A stretch of DNA of 64,000 nt from Sphaerosporella brunnea (GCA_008704415.1 VXIS01000154.1:41604-105603), one strand, 5' to 3'; shown: positions 24,301 to 35,580, numbered from the stretch's first letter. The notes: generated from the sequence alone by a model not told the origin. Numbers and translations: made by a program.

Positions 24301-26181
24301 TTGAAGGAACGTGAGCGAAGGCTCCAAGAGATCCTAGAACAAGAGAAGAAAGATAGAATGAGGTTGGAACAACAGCGGTACGAGGATCTCAAACTCAAAG
24401 AACCAGCTCCCATTGAACCAACTTCCAGGGAACCGGCCCCGGAAGATGATGACGAGGAGATGGAGGACGAGGAACCCCCCCGTCTCGAGCGTCCTCGGTC
24501 GCGGTTCGATTCTGCAGAGCCAGGTGCACGGCCAAAATCGCGGCTTGAGCACCAAAGGGGAATGCGATTTCAGCAGAACGTGGAGCCGAAGCGATTGGGT
24601 AGGACGGCTAAAGATCAACCTGCTGTGAAGCCGGCCCCTGTTGCTATGAAGATCAGCACTGCGAGCCAGAGAGAGATGAACGACCAGCAGCGAATGAAGA
24701 ATACAATCAACGTCTCGGGTCCCTCCAGCACAGCGCTTGTTTCCGCTCTCAAGAACTCATTCGAACCTGTTCAGCCTTCCGCCTCGACTCTGGCCCCCTC
24801 GCACTCGTCGCAAAGCCTTAAGACCTCTTCCTCGAACGGAAGCCTCAAAAGTACTGCCTCTGGCGGTGTCAGTGTGACATCGACGAAGCAGCTTCGATCC
24901 CTGCAATCCGCCGCCAGTCAAAGAAGAAAAGAACAGGAAGAGAAAGAAAAGAAGGCAGCGCAGAAGAAGGAGATCGACCGGCGAAGACTCGAAAACCAGA
25001 AGAGGCTCGAGGAGGAACAGAAGAGAATGCAAGCGCAAAGGCTGAAGGCCACCACTCCTGGGTCATCTGGAAAACCTTTGTCGCGATCCAATCCACAGGT
25101 AAGTTCTAGCATCACAGCCACCAGGTGGCCGCCTCGGCATTTACTAACACTAGGTCGCAACAGTTGCGATCCACGTCCCAGGAACCCGATGTCAACAGGG
25201 CCAAACCCTACGGTTCGTTGAAAGGCGCTCCATATGCTAGTATCAAGCGCGCGCTACCCAACGACCGGGAAGAGGAGCAGCAGCAAAACCGGATGCTTCC
25301 CCCGCGACCTGGAACTGCTGCTGCATCCTACCACGACGGACAGAAAAAGCGTCGTACCAACGACTATGAGGAGCAGCAACGTGACCGATATGAGATGCCC
25401 CCACCTATCCGCGCATCCATGGTCAAGAAGGTGGCTAGAACCCGAGCACCCTCCAGCGGCCCCCATCTGGTGCACAGAGCTCTGCCAGCAGCGCTAACAC
25501 TGGACAAGGACACGGGATCAAAGAATCTCACCCAGGGATACGGGCAAGGTTCTTCCGCCAGCTCTACTGCCTCCTCGGTCAAGAGCTCGTCCTCCAGGGT
25601 CCCACAGGTCGAGAGCGTCAAGTTTTCCAAGGACAAGATTCGGTTCGGTGGGGAAACTCCTGCACAGGCTTCCTCTTCGGCGGCGGCGGCCTTCAAAACC
25701 CCTGGTAACACCAAAACCGCGAAGCCGAAGACTCCGGCCGGGTTCAAGGAGAGTCCCCTCTATCCTAACGGAGATCAAATCGAGTTGCCTGACATCCCTA
25801 CTGAGTACGTCACCTTTTCTTCCCCCCCCCACTCATGCCCCGTTTCGGACTGACCACTAACCCCACCGCAGTTCCGAGGATGACGACGACTATGGACAGA
25901 AAGAATTTACCGTACCACAATGGGCCGAGTCACCCGAGCTCCGCGCGTTGCTGCGGCAACAACAGACGGTCGATCCGACCCAGATCTTTGGGCCGATGGC
26001 GAAGCTGGACATGGATGCTATTTTCAAGGGCGACGGAAAACCTGTCGGCCGGTTCCGAGCCCGCACATCCAGTGCGAACTGGGGTGGAGCCGACAAGCTT
26101 ACTCAGGCGGAAATCATCGCGGACCAGGAGGCCCGACGCAAGATGACGGAGATGGGACGATGGGCACCATCCGCACTCTAG
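21346..26181 (+). CDS. INCENP/Sli15-like inner centromere protein
   Basis: Predicted exons are 21346-21512, 21563-21662, 21727-25098, 25164-25804 and 25872-26181, giving 1529 aa. The N-terminus (VGSLVWLSKERSA...) fits the conserved helix that binds survivin/borealin-type partners. A long disordered, Pro/Ser/Glu-rich middle is followed by charged coiled-coil segments at about 940-984 and 1153-1197, the single alpha-helix region typical of INCENP. The C-terminus carries the Aurora-kinase-binding IN-box, seen as acidic 'DSEDDDD', 'VPQWAESPELR', 'FRARTSSANW' (about 1488-1497). INCENP scaffolds Aurora B (Ipl1) at centromeres and the spindle midzone for chromosome bi-orientation. Many SP/TP sites in the middle suggest CDK control. 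The last intron, GTACGT...CCGCAG, restores the IN-box 'PTDSEDD'. Confidence 0.9.
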
Positions 26182-26863
26182 TGGAGGCGGAGGCAGTGGG
26201 GAATGAAGATTCTTGAATGAGCGAAACGGACGGGGGAGGAGGGGAGTGGGGGGGGGTTGGGTTAGGGAGTGCTGGTAGACTCCATTCTTTTTTTTTCGCA
26301 TTGTATCTCTTCCTGGGTTTTGCTTTGTATTTTATGGCTCTCGGGGGTTTACACGAACGGGGAAGGGCAGAGGAGGGTGGAGAGGCGTTTATACCGTGTG
26401 GTTTGCATCGCTGCAGTTCATTTTCTTAAATATTGTCTTTGCATTGCTTTGGTTCTGCTGTATATACCTTCTCTTTTTTTTTTTTTTTGGATTGTTTTCC
26501 TTAATCGCCTGATGGATGCATTCAATTCGAATTGTGTTTACATCACTCTCTTGCAGTAAATGGAAGGAATCATAATGATACAAGCCAGCCATGCACTGAA
26601 TTATGAGTGCTATCAACAAATGTGGGCTCCAGTCCCAGTCGGTCAGTCATAAAAGTCATCCAGTCAATAAAAGCTCCAAGTTCCCACCCTGTCCTCCTGA
26701 GTCAACAAACGCCGTATCCGCAATTCTAGCAAAGCAAAGCAAAGCAAAGCAAAGCGAAAAGCAAAAGGGGCATCTCATCCATCCATGCAAGAAGTCATAA
26801 CAAAGCAACTGCTGTCCTCCCGGGGGAGGGGTAAAAAAAATCCCTACACTCACACACGCATCG
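26182..26863. other. Convergent intergenic region with an AAAGC microsatellite
   Basis: This gap lies between the INCENP-like gene and the minus-strand unknown gene. It is rich in T runs (26287-26296 and 26471-26487) and has an (AAAGC)n microsatellite of about five units at 26729-26755. No gene is recognised. Confidence 0.55.
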
Positions 26864-27697
26864 TCAACGGATAATCCTTCTCGCAGCTTCCACCTGTCGC
26901 CTTCGCTTCAAGCTCTCCAGCTCTACCACCTCCCCTTCCACATCCTCCCCTCTCATTCCCACAGCCTCCCTATCTCTATCATTCCCCCCCTCCCACCGGT
27001 CCACTAACACCTCCACCCTTCGCCGCATCGTGCTGTGTGGTAGCGGGTACCCGAGGTCGTAGTACCCCTCCCCCTCCCCCTCCCCATCGTCAGAAGAAGC
27101 GGCAGAATACGCCACCGACGGCGCCGGCGACGCAGCGCCATCGACTTGTCGCGGCGTCAGCGTGCGTAGTGGCATCGGAGACGGGGGGCGCGAGGTTTGT
27201 GCCGGTTCTGCCTCTGCTGCCTCTGCTGCCTCTACTGGGGAAGGAGTATCGAAGTCTTCGTGGATCGAGAAGGTATGTGTTAGGTCTGGGAATGTGAAGT
27301 CGAGGTTGAGGAGGAGGTCGTTGGTGGAGGAGGCGGGGGAGTGCAGGATTGAGTCTGTTGGCGAGGAGGGAGGCGAGGGGTGCAGCGGGAGGGTGAGGGT
27401 GATGGTGGGACGGGCTGGTGGGGAAGCGGATGTTGGGGCTGCTGCGGTCCGGCTTTTGCGGCGTCGGAGCGTTATGTGCGACCAGTGGGAGTGCGGGTGG
27501 GGCGTTGAGTGCCGTGCTGGATGGACCGTTAAGAGGGCGGTTGTTACTTCGGTGGGATTGAGGATTATGATGGAGGGGTGGAGGCGGAGCATTGTGGTGG
27601 TGTTTAGGAAGTGATGGGTCGTTGGCTCGTTGTCGAAGCTCAATGCCGTGCTGCAGGCGGCGCCACAAGCGTGAAACAGGGCAGGGGGAGCTGGCAT
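26864..27697 (-). CDS. Hypothetical Pro/Ser-rich protein
   Basis: This is an uninterrupted frame of 277 codons from the ATG at 27697. A second ATG at 27592 gives 242 aa beginning MLRLHPSIIILNPTEV and is the more plausible start: it avoids crowding the PIG-L start on the other strand only 33 bp away, and the sequence after it looks conserved-fungal in style. The body is Pro/Ser/Thr-rich and probably disordered. The C-terminal 60 residues are charged and helix-prone (MRRRVEVLVDRWEGG, LESLKRRRQVEAARRI). No known domain was recognised. It shares a divergent promoter with the GPI deacetylase gene. Confidence 0.6.
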   Translation of the reverse strand: MPAPPALFHACGAACSTALSFDNEPTTHHFLNTTTMLRLHPSIIILNPTEVTTALLTVHPARHSTPHPHSHWSHITLRRRKSRTAAAPTSASPPARPTITLTLPLHPSPPSSPTDSILHSPASSTNDLLLNLDFTFPDLTHTFSIHEDFDTPSPVEAAEAAEAEPAQTSRPPSPMPLRTLTPRQVDGAASPAPSVAYSAASSDDGEGEGEGYYDLGYPLPHSTMRRRVEVLVDRWEGGNDRDREAVGMRGEDVEGEVVELESLKRRRQVEAARRIIR

Positions 27698-27730
27698 CGG
27701 TCTTCTCCCACACGCGTCACACTGTCGAAA

Positions 27731-28536
27731 ATGTCCTGGACAACCTTCGCTCTCACATTTCCGATCCTTCTGCCATTGTTATGGTACCTGCACTTCTGCT
27801 CCTCATTGCTGGGCCCTGCTAACGCCACAGGATTTGTCTCTACTCGCCCCAGCGCCCACCGGCAGTGCTCACCAACAAAACTATCACGCTACTCATCGCC
27901 CATCCCGATGATGAAGCCATGTTCTTTTCGCCTACGCTTCTCGCCCTGGCACCACACAACAAGGTGCAAGTGCTGTGTCTCTCCACCGGCAATGCCGACG
28001 GCCTTGGAGAAATCCGGAAAGGCGAGCTTGTTTCGTCCTGTCGAGAGCTGGGTGTGGCCAGCGATGACGATGTCGTAGTTATCGACGATGCGGGAATGCC
28101 GGATTCTATGACTAGGACGTGGCCCGCTTCGAAGATCGCGCAATATCTGGAACGCTACGCTGCAGACTCGGATGCGATCCTCACGTTCGATGAGGGCGGT
28201 GTTTCGAGTCATCCGAACCACATCTCTCTGCTTCACGGGGCGCGCGAATTTGTTGCTGGGAAGAAGACGATCAAAAAGCTGTACAAGCTCACGTCGGTGC
28301 CTATCTTGCGCAAGTATTTGTCGGTCTTCGACGTCCCCTTGACATTCAGGGCGGCAGCACGTTCGGAGAGCGAGAAAGCGTTCGTGTTTGTGAGCAGCTC
28401 GAAACAGGTCCGGACCGCGCAGAGGGCCATGACGGATTCTCATGTAAGCCAGATGCGCTGGTTCCGGTGGGGCTGGATCGGACTGAGCCGCTACATGGTG
28501 GTGAATGATTTGGTCGAGGAGAATCTGCGTGGATGA
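27731..28536 (+). CDS. GPI12: N-acetylglucosaminyl-phosphatidylinositol de-N-acetylase (PIG-L/Gpi12)
   Basis: Predicted exons are 27731-27783 and 27831-28536, giving 252 aa, the usual PIG-L length. The 47-nt intron (GTACCT...CCACAG, branch site GCTAAC) joins the N-terminal hydrophobic helix (FALTFPILLPLLW) to the LmbE-like domain. The metal-binding HPDDE motif lies at about residues 42-46, 'GNADGLGEIRKGEL' follows, and the C-terminal metal ligand region is 'SSHPNHISL'. The enzyme removes the acetyl group from GlcNAc-PI on the cytosolic face of the ER, the second step of GPI-anchor synthesis, and needs zinc. It sits divergently next to a hypothetical gene; no functional link is evident. Confidence 0.93.
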
Positions 28537-29364
28537 AAGGATTTTTCATAAAGCTATACATATTGTTTCGGAGTGGTTCACAGTCCGGATATAGCTGTAC
28601 ATAACATACCCGCAGGTCCATTTTGTATATTTTGCACATCTGGACGTGGCCGGTGAGGTTTTGGGTGTCGGTGATGCTGGATGGGACGAGTGAGAGCTAC
28701 TGCACGCACACGTGTTTTCGTCGTTGACTGGACGGTTGGACCGCCGCAGCAACGCACGCCCACGCAATTCGAGATCCATGCTCGCACGGGGGGGATTGGG
28801 TTTATTTCGGGGGTTCCGTTCTCTTGATTCTGTTCTTTCGATTTTTCTTTATTCATTTATATTTATTTGTTTATTCATTTTTGCGGGACGCGCAAACCTG
28901 GCATACTCATCATCAAGCCATACGTACCGCGAGAAGCATTGTCGTGGGTGCAGTGGCTGCATCAAGTATAGTGGCAGTGCCAAATATATAAACGTATACT
29001 TGCTCTGGACTTGACTGACTCTAGCCAGATCGTTCGTTTACGCAGGTACCTGCGTGGTTGTGCCTGTATCTCAACTCTCACTTCAGACACGCCGCTGCTG
29101 CCGCTGCTGCTGCGTTCTGATTGCTGCATATACACACTGTATTTGTTTTGTTTATTTTGTTTATTATACACCAAACGGCAGCCTCCTTTCGAATTCTTTC
29201 ATCCTTTGTTCCCCCAGCAAGCTGCATCGATGCATCTATCTCCCTCTTTCTTCGATCGCGGATCGACCCGGCTCACACGCAAGAGCAGAACTGTGTGTGT
29301 CGCTGGAGCATATGCGATGTCCCGCTGGCTACGTTGATTGCTGCGCTGCCCACCAGAAAGCAGA

Positions 29365-29409
29365 TACATACACACATACATACACACATACATACACACA
29401 TACATACAT
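29365..29409. repeat. CATA/CACA microsatellite
   Basis: The segment repeats catacatacaca about 3.5 times. It is a typical intergenic microsatellite and probably length-variable. Confidence 0.9.
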
Positions 29410-29632
29410 GCGTGCCTAATGTATGCAATTAACTAGCAGAGACATCGATGCATTGAGGACGTCCGAGTTGCAAGCGTCTTTTTGCTTTTATAGTGATCAC
29501 CGTCCGCTCTGCTGGGATGTTTTCTTAGAATAGCAATTTGGCTTGTGGATCCAGAAGGTAATTGAAAAATGGACCCTTCTTTCTTTCTCAAGCTCGGCTC
29601 TCAGCCGCGACCGAGAGAAGAGGCCGTCTCAT

Positions 29633-29660
29633 CCCTTCCCTTCCCTTCCCTTCCCTTCCC
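29633..29660. repeat. CCCTT pentanucleotide run
   Basis: About five and a half units of ccctt (cccttcccttccc...) occur in the pyrimidine-rich leader of the downstream kinase gene. Confidence 0.9.
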
Positions 29661-30231
29661 CACGCTACCCACCCACCACTACCACCACCACCACTCACTC
29701 ACTCATCCCTTCGACCCTCAACTCGCACCCCGAGAACTACTACTACCACCACCACCACCACCACCCAACTCCTTCCACCACTCCCCAACAACCCTCCCCC
29801 AGGGGTCTATCTCCCATCATCGAGTGCGCATCCAAGACGAAGCCTCTCGTCTTGTCGCTGGCCCCAGCAACTCGAATTGCACTACACAGCACACGCAACA
29901 CGCTACAACCAATCGCTCACCCAACCCGCATCGTCTTAATTAAAGAAGTCCGGCCACGAGGGAAATCATCATACCAGGGAGGCCTTTTTCTTGATTTCGC
30001 ATCCGTCAACGTCGCCTACTCCACCCCCACCCCCCGGCCTAGAACCCGTCACTCTTCGACAGCTGGAAAGCTTGCTTTTGCTCACTCACTTACTATTTCT
30101 CACTTACTTTCACTCCGCTGTGTGTCCCTGCTGCGGCCCATGCCACTCTGCTTTGGTATCTGAAGTCGTCGCCGTGGTCGTCTCCAAAATTCTGCGCGTA
30201 GGATCTGCTTGGGAAAGATACGCTGTCGACA

Positions 30232-32883
30232 ATGGAGGGAGACCTCAACCTATCTCAGGCCCTCGGCGGTCTTCGGATCGCAAATCAAACGGACGACTCA
30301 CCTCCTCCATCACCGCCGCCGTCTCCACAGCCTGCACCGCCGCTGACGACGACGACGACCGTATTCTCGCCGGGGGGTAGCCACAGCAATAACAACAACG
30401 ACGCTTCGTCGCAATCGCAGATTTACATTCCCGATCTACAGTCACTAGAATCAAATGCAGTTGCAAGTTCTCCACAAGTCGGAAGTAGAGGCGAGAGCTT
30501 CCATTCTCAATCGAACACTCCCACCTCCTCTCCACAGTTCGGACCCCCCCAGCCGCGTACAGCTTATCCGCCGCCTTCCGCGCCGCCCTCTTCCAGACAC
30601 TCATCCCAATTCGTTCCAAATTACACCGGATCCACCAGCCCGTTCCCACCGTCAACGCCAGGGGGCGGCGGAGGCGGCTCCACCTCGTCTTTAAAATACC
30701 AAGAATACACAAATAATAATCCTGCAGCTCGAATATCGCGCGAACCTTCGCGCTCATCTCTGTCGGGCCCCCCCGGCGCAGCCTCCAGCTCGGGCCCTCG
30801 CGGCGCCCAAAGGGAACGGTCTAATACGGATAGAACTTATCGCCAACCCAACGCTGCAGGTCCGTCTCCCTCCTCCTCTTTCCACCAGCATCACCATCAT
30901 CTTGGGGAAAATGGCGCTGCTCCAGCAGCCTCCTCCTCCTCCTCGTTGGCTAAGAACCCGTACGAAATGGATCACGGGATTCCGGGGAGCAGCGAGGAGT
31001 GGAAAGAGAAGGGCGCTGCCGTCGCTATCAAAAAGGAGACCGATGCTAACGGTAACGTCGTTACCCGGGTAGTGAAGAAAGGAGTTAAGGACTTCAATTT
31101 TGGGCGCACGCTGGGTGAGGGGAGTTACAGTACCGTGAGTGTTTTTGCCTCCGTGCAGATCGCTCTGCGTCGAGAGTTCTGACTCAGATGTCGCAGGTCT
31201 TAGCTGCCACCGACCGGACGACGCTGAAGGAATACGCGATAAAGGTCCTCGACAAGCGGCATATCATCAAAGAGGAGAAGGTGAAATACGTAAATATAGA
31301 GAAGAACACTCTCAATAGACTTGGAGAACATCCTGGAGTCGTCCGGCTGTACTATACCTTCCAGGATGAACGCAGTCTGTACTTCGTTCTAGATTTAGCG
31401 ACTGGGGGAGAGCTTCTGGGGACTTTGAAACGGGTATGCCCCTTGGTCCCCATGGGTCGCCGGCGAAGCTGAGTTATTCAAGTTAGGAACTTTTGACGAA
31501 GAGTGCACACGGTTCTATGCGGCGCAAATCTTGGATACCATTGAGTACATGCACTCGAAAGCAGTCATCCACCGAGACTTGAAGCCTGAAAACGTACTCT
31601 TGGATGAGAAGATGCACATCAAGATTACAGATTTCGGTACCGCAAAGATCCTAGACCCTCCTAGGCGGCCATCTGAGCAAGATGGGGACGGGAGTGGCAC
31701 GCCGAATGCTGGCGATCCATTGGAGGGACTTGACAACGCGAAAGCAAATTCCTTCGTGGGAACGGCAGAATATGTTTCTCCGGAGCTTCTGACTGACAAG
31801 GCAGCATGTAAAGCATCTGACCTGTGGGCATTCGGTTGCATGGTTTTCCAATTGTTGTCAGGGCGACCCCCATTTAAGGCAGGCAACGAATACCAGACGT
31901 TCCAGAAGATCGTCAACTTGGAGTACGAGTTTCCAAAGGGCTTCCCACCAGTAGCGAAAGATTTGGTTGAAAGACTGTTGGTGCTGGATCCCGCAAAGCG
32001 ACTAAGCATCGAACACATCAAGAAGCACGAGTTTTTCGAGGGTATTGAATGGGGGAGAAAGCTCTGGAGACAGAAAGCCCCACGACTAAAACCGTATGTA
32101 CCGCCACCAGAGGAACCCAAGATCATTAAGCTAGGCGGCGGCCCCCCGAATGGAGCATTAAACGGCAACGGTGTGAACGGACGGCCCGCCGCTCCTCCAC
32201 GAGTCATCACCGAACTGCCGCCGCCTAGTCAGCTGGACATAGAATGGTCTCCTGTTCTCACGCGGGCGAACGAGCGCATCCTCAAACTAGGCAACGCGGT
32301 CGTGCAAACTAGCCCAGCGCCACTCTCTCCAGATGGAAAAGTCAACATCCAAGAAGCGCCCAAAAAGTTCTCGCGGTTCTTTGGCGGCAGCACCACCCGC
32401 AAGCGCCAGCGGCTCGTGATGGTCACCAGCGCAGCCAGGGTGATCATCGCGGCAGCCGGCGGCGACGACAAGAAGCCCAAGACCGAAATCAGTCTGCAAG
32501 GCCTTGGTGTCGTTGTACGGAAGGTGGGCGGCGACGGCACGATGTGGGCCATAGACACGGTCAGCCCCCCCTCCCGCGCCCACCACAAATGGCTAACCCC
32601 TGCGAAGCGTGACAAATGCTACACCTTTGAGGACCCCAAGACGCCCGCCAGCGAGTGGCTGGAGCAGATCGACCGCGCCAGGGAAATGGCCGCGCTCAAC
32701 TACCCGGTCGAGGAGGGTGGCTTCATGTCCAGCGCGCTGTCCAGCCCGTCGTCCACTATCACCCTTGAGGCCGCGGGGAATGGACACCATGCCCCTGGCA
32801 GAGGAGATGGACATCCTACGGAACGCGCGAATAAGCGCTTTTCGAAGAGGAGCAGTAGACACGGACTCGCTGCGGTGTTTTGA
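30232..32883 (+). CDS. PDK1/Pkh-type AGC serine/threonine kinase with C-terminal PH domain
   Basis: Predicted exons are 30232-31134, 31197-31433 and 31483-32883, giving 846 aa. A disordered Pro/Ser N-terminus (about 285 residues) precedes the kinase domain: glycine loop GEGSYST, catalytic Lys317 (EYAIKVLDKRHI), HRDLKPEN with Asp412, DFG with Asp430, and the PDK1-style loop 'SFVGTAEYVSPELL'. The C-terminal part contains 'FFGGSTTRKRQRLVMVTSAARV...WLEQID', which fits the PDK1-type PH domain. PDK1/Pkh kinases phosphorylate the activation loop of other AGC kinases (Ypk, Pkc1, Sch9) in sphingolipid and cell-wall signalling. The third exon uses an AAG acceptor (31481-31482): the nearby TTAG acceptor would break frame, and this choice restores 'KRLGTFDEECTRFY'. 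Confidence 0.92.
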
Positions 32884-33681
32884 CCACCAGCCCGTCTCTG
32901 AACGGTTGCGGTACCTGGGATGCGGGTGGAGGCGGAGGGCCGTTGGGTTCTGGAGACACAAGGAAGGTGTGGTGGATTTTTTGGGGCTGTTGGGGCTTTT
33001 GGTTAGTTTCGATGTGAAGGCGGGGGCGGTTGGAGGGGGAACGGGGAGGTCGGGGTCGAGTGAGGGGATTCTAGTAGTGGTGTGTGGATGGACATAAGCC
33101 GTTGAATCAGCATGGCGGAGGGGGGTTGTCGTTGTTGTGCATTTCAGGAAGTCCTCGTTCTGTTGTTTTTTCTCTTTTTTCTTCTGTCTTATTCGTCTTG
33201 ATGAAAGAAGTCGTTTTTATTGTCAGTTGTCTTCTACCTTTTTTTTTTTTTTTTTTTTTGCGCTTTGTCATCGGCGGGTGTTTTTTTTTTTTCAATTTTT
33301 GTCGTATACTGTTTTTTGAGTTTTTTTGTTTAGCACAGCACAAGAAGCATCATCGTTTTTTCATCATTATCATCATCATCATCGTTCATCATTTGCAGTT
33401 TTTCACTGTTACCGTCACTTTTCCTTTTGTTTTGTTTTGTTTTTGTCTGGGGGGAATGTCAATTGTAGTTACATACTTTCCACTATGGACGAGTCCCGGC
33501 GGGAAAACATACACGGGGGAGTGATGAGTTAGTTTTGCTGGATTGGTTGGAGAAAAATATTATGGGTGAATGTAACAGCAAGTAGCATGGTGGGCAGAAT
33601 TGCGGGATGAAGGTTGGGGAGATATATCTACAGAAGAAAAACACCCCCCCTCCCAAAAAAAAAAAAGAAAAAAAGAAATGA
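32884..33681. other. 3' region of the kinase gene, T-rich, no gene
   Basis: Long T runs (33241-33259, 33281-33291) and a CAT/CATT repeat (33361-33386) fill this interval. The 146-codon plus-strand frame across it is made of these tracts and is rejected as a gene. Confidence 0.55.
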
Positions 33682-33795
33682 TGACAAGAGGGGGATTCGA
33701 ACCCCCGCCAGTTTCCTGACCAGAATGCGCTCCCAGTTGAGCTGGGAGAAGACTTAACTTGAGTCTGGCGCCTTAGACCACTCGGCCATCTTGCC
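33682..33795 (-). tRNA. tRNA-Leu(CAA) with intron
   Basis: The acceptor stem GGCAAGA pairs with TCTTGTC, followed by discriminator A. The anticodon loop CTCAAG carries anticodon CAA at about 33759-33761. A 32-nt intron (about 33726-33757) starts one base 3' of the anticodon, the standard nuclear tRNA intron position. A long variable arm, typical of tRNA-Leu, precedes the T arm GGGGGTTCGAATCCCCC. It differs from the plus-strand copy at 35581 by one base in the D loop (GAGTGG versus GAGCGG). Confidence 0.96.
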
Positions 33796-34149
33796 TGTTT
33801 GATGTCTTTTCCCATCTTATGATTGCAGTTAACCCATCAAGTTTGAGAAACCAGTCACTTGCCATCCGTCGGCCATAGCATGTGCCCGCACTTTATATTA
33901 TGCTTATGTAATCCCTAAAGAAACCCGACTGGTGGTTCGTACCCGGGCTCCTCCCAGTCTCCGGAGAGCTACTGGGTCCAGAGCTCCGGTTGAGGGGTGG
34001 GAAAAACAACTGCGGCGATGCCTTACCAATGGGTGATATATACCCTCCGGTGCCACACGGCCACGGGTCTCTCCCCCGATCGCCCACCATCCACTCCTGG
34101 CCGACTGCGTAAGCCCATGGCGCGCCGTCAGATAATTGGGGTGGAAAGG
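33796..34149. other. Short intergenic stretch, no gene
   Basis: About 350 bp between tRNA-Leu and the b561-like gene, both on the minus strand. No gene or repeat was recognised. Confidence 0.5.
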
Positions 34150-35094
34150 TTAAAAGCAAGGAATGACGACAAACCGAACAAAGAAAGAAAAAAAGAAAGA
34201 AAATTTGGAAGCCGAGCACATCAAGTGCTGCTGCTGTTGGTCCAAAGCCGGATCTTCTGCTTCTTGATCCTCGGGGCAATACCTATTATCATCAGTCCTA
34301 TTGCTAGAGGTTTTGGGGGGGGGGGGGGGTAACAAACCCGCAACAACCAGCAAGCTCCCCACAACCGCCGCCCAAGTCCTAATCCCGAGTACCTTTCCCG
34401 CATAATACGTCTTCGTAGCCAACACAACATTCACTAGCAGCAGCAGGACGAGCACATACCCGGCAATGCGATGGTACTTATAAACCCTCTTCGCCCTCTC
34501 AACGCCGCCAAACACCGCAGGGAAAAAATACTGTGCCACACCAACCCACGCCTGGATCAGCAGCAGCACATAAATAACGATCCCCAGCACCGCATGCGGG
34601 CTCTCAAAGTGTCCGATCCCGCCGCGCTGCTTATGCACCTCGACCACCACCAGCGCCGCATAAAACGTGGCCAACGCAGACGCCCAAAATAGGAAATGCA
34701 TCAGCGTGCCGCTGCGCTTTTGTTCGGCTGTGTGTGTGGGCTGGAGGATCAGCAGCGCTTGGATCCCGAGCAATAACCCGAGCGAGTTCAGCAGTGGATG
34801 CGCGCTGAAGAGTATCAGGCGGTGCGTAAACACCCCGCCCCAGGTTATCGCCACGAGCGTTATCCCGCCGACTTGTGCGAGCGGTGCGGTGCCTAGGATC
34901 AGGTTTTTGAGGAGCAAGTCCGACGGCCGCTGCGTTACGTCGCCCGGACGGCCTAGCAGCGGCTCTTCTTCGTCGGGGGCGTGCTCGCGCTCATGCGAGG
35001 GACGTGGGGAGACCTCACGGGCTGGACAGATGTAAGCTTTCTTCAAAGTGCTAGGTGAGGTGGGGCAAATACCAGGTGGTGGTGGAGATGGCAT
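34150..35094 (-). CDS. Cytochrome b561-domain membrane protein
   Basis: The minus-strand frame from the ATG at 35094 encodes 314 aa. After an N-terminal cytosolic region with 'DEEEPLLG' come at least five hydrophobic helices. Conserved histidines sit at expected cytochrome b561 heme-ligand positions: 'SAHPLLN', 'LMHFLFW', 'ESPHAVLG' and 'KYHRIAGY'. Such proteins move electrons across a membrane, often with ascorbate or in ferric reduction; this one lacks an attached DOMON domain. The C-terminus is doubtful. A run of 15 C (34315-34329) shifts reading after 'LLVVAGLL'. In the next frame the sequence continues as a hydrophobic helix with a basic end (LAIGLMIIGIAPRIKKQK) and stops, at about 34221. 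This looks more natural than the Ser/Phe-rich tail in the open frame. An intron covering the C run would be only 34 nt. Confidence 0.78.
   Translation of the reverse strand: MPSPPPPGICPTSPSTLKKAYICPAREVSPRPSHEREHAPDEEEPLLGRPGDVTQRPSDLLLKNLILGTAPLAQVGGITLVAITWGGVFTHRLILFSAHPLLNSLGLLLGIQALLILQPTHTAEQKRSGTLMHFLFWASALATFYAALVVVEVHKQRGGIGHFESPHAVLGIVIYVLLLIQAWVGVAQYFFPAVFGGVERAKRVYKYHRIAGYVLVLLLLVNVVLATKTYYAGKVLGIRTWAAVVGSLLVVAGLLPPPPPKTSSNRTDDNRYCPEDQEAEDPALDQQQQHLMCSASKFSFFFSFFVRFVVIPCF
34315..34329 (-). repeat. Poly-C tract inside the b561-like coding region
   Basis: Fifteen consecutive G on the plus strand (C in the coding sense) lie just after the last clear membrane helix. Tract length decides the reading frame of the C-terminus, so a sequencing or assembly length error here would change the protein. 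Confidence 0.9.
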
Positions 35095-35580
35095 TATGCT
35101 ATGATTGTGGTGGTTGTGGCGGTGGTGGTTTGTTGACCAGAAGACCAGTCAAGAAATGAACGGTTGGTGGTGGTAGAGGGAGAGAGGAGCTAGGTAAGTA
35201 TACGCAGGACATACAACCGCTCGCGTGGTTGCATGAAATGACCTCATTGATCTTCTCCCGCCATCGGCCGGCAGCTCTACGCAGCCAATCAACGCTGATG
35301 GGTTATGCTTGCATAACAACCTTAGGCAGAGAGCCGGAAGGTGGTATCACGAAGAGATGGCGCATTACAGATCCAACAATTGGTTTACACTCAGCTATGA
35401 CTGGCAAACGTTGACTCCGGCGCATACGTACTGTTACTTTCTCGGCCGATACCATTGAATATGGTGCCACCAAATTGCCAGCATGCTGCGGTATGTAGAA
35501 TACAAAGTGAGTCTGTGTCTGACCTGAGTCAAACCACTTGGTAGTGTCAAGGGTTAAGGGAAACACTTTTATATATCTAC
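35095..35580. other. Promoter region of the b561-like gene, upstream of tRNA-Leu
   Basis: This 486-bp gap separates the b561-like gene (minus) from the plus-strand tRNA-Leu. It has GGTGGT-rich DNA near 35105-35175 and no gene. Confidence 0.5.

Larger units (their letters stand above)
28537..30231. other. Intergenic region and long leader of the PDK1-like gene
   Basis: This 1.7-kb stretch has no recognised gene. Simple repeats are concentrated here: a CATACATACACA 12-bp repeat (29365-29409), a CCCTT run (29633-29660) and ACC/CCA-rich DNA (29675-29765). The last 600 bp are pyrimidine-rich, as in fungal core promoters and leaders. Confidence 0.55.

Noticed and set aside
21837..25096. Multiple minus-strand frames over 80 codons
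   Set aside because: Antisense shadows of the INCENP-like third exon.
33084..33524. 146-codon plus-strand frame rich in Phe
   Set aside because: Built from T runs and CAT repeats in the 3' flank of the kinase gene; no domain.
34304..34337. A 34-nt intron covering the poly-C tract in the b561-like gene
   Set aside because: Splice signals exist, but the length is below that of every other intron in the window (minimum about 47 nt); a tract-length issue is equally likely.
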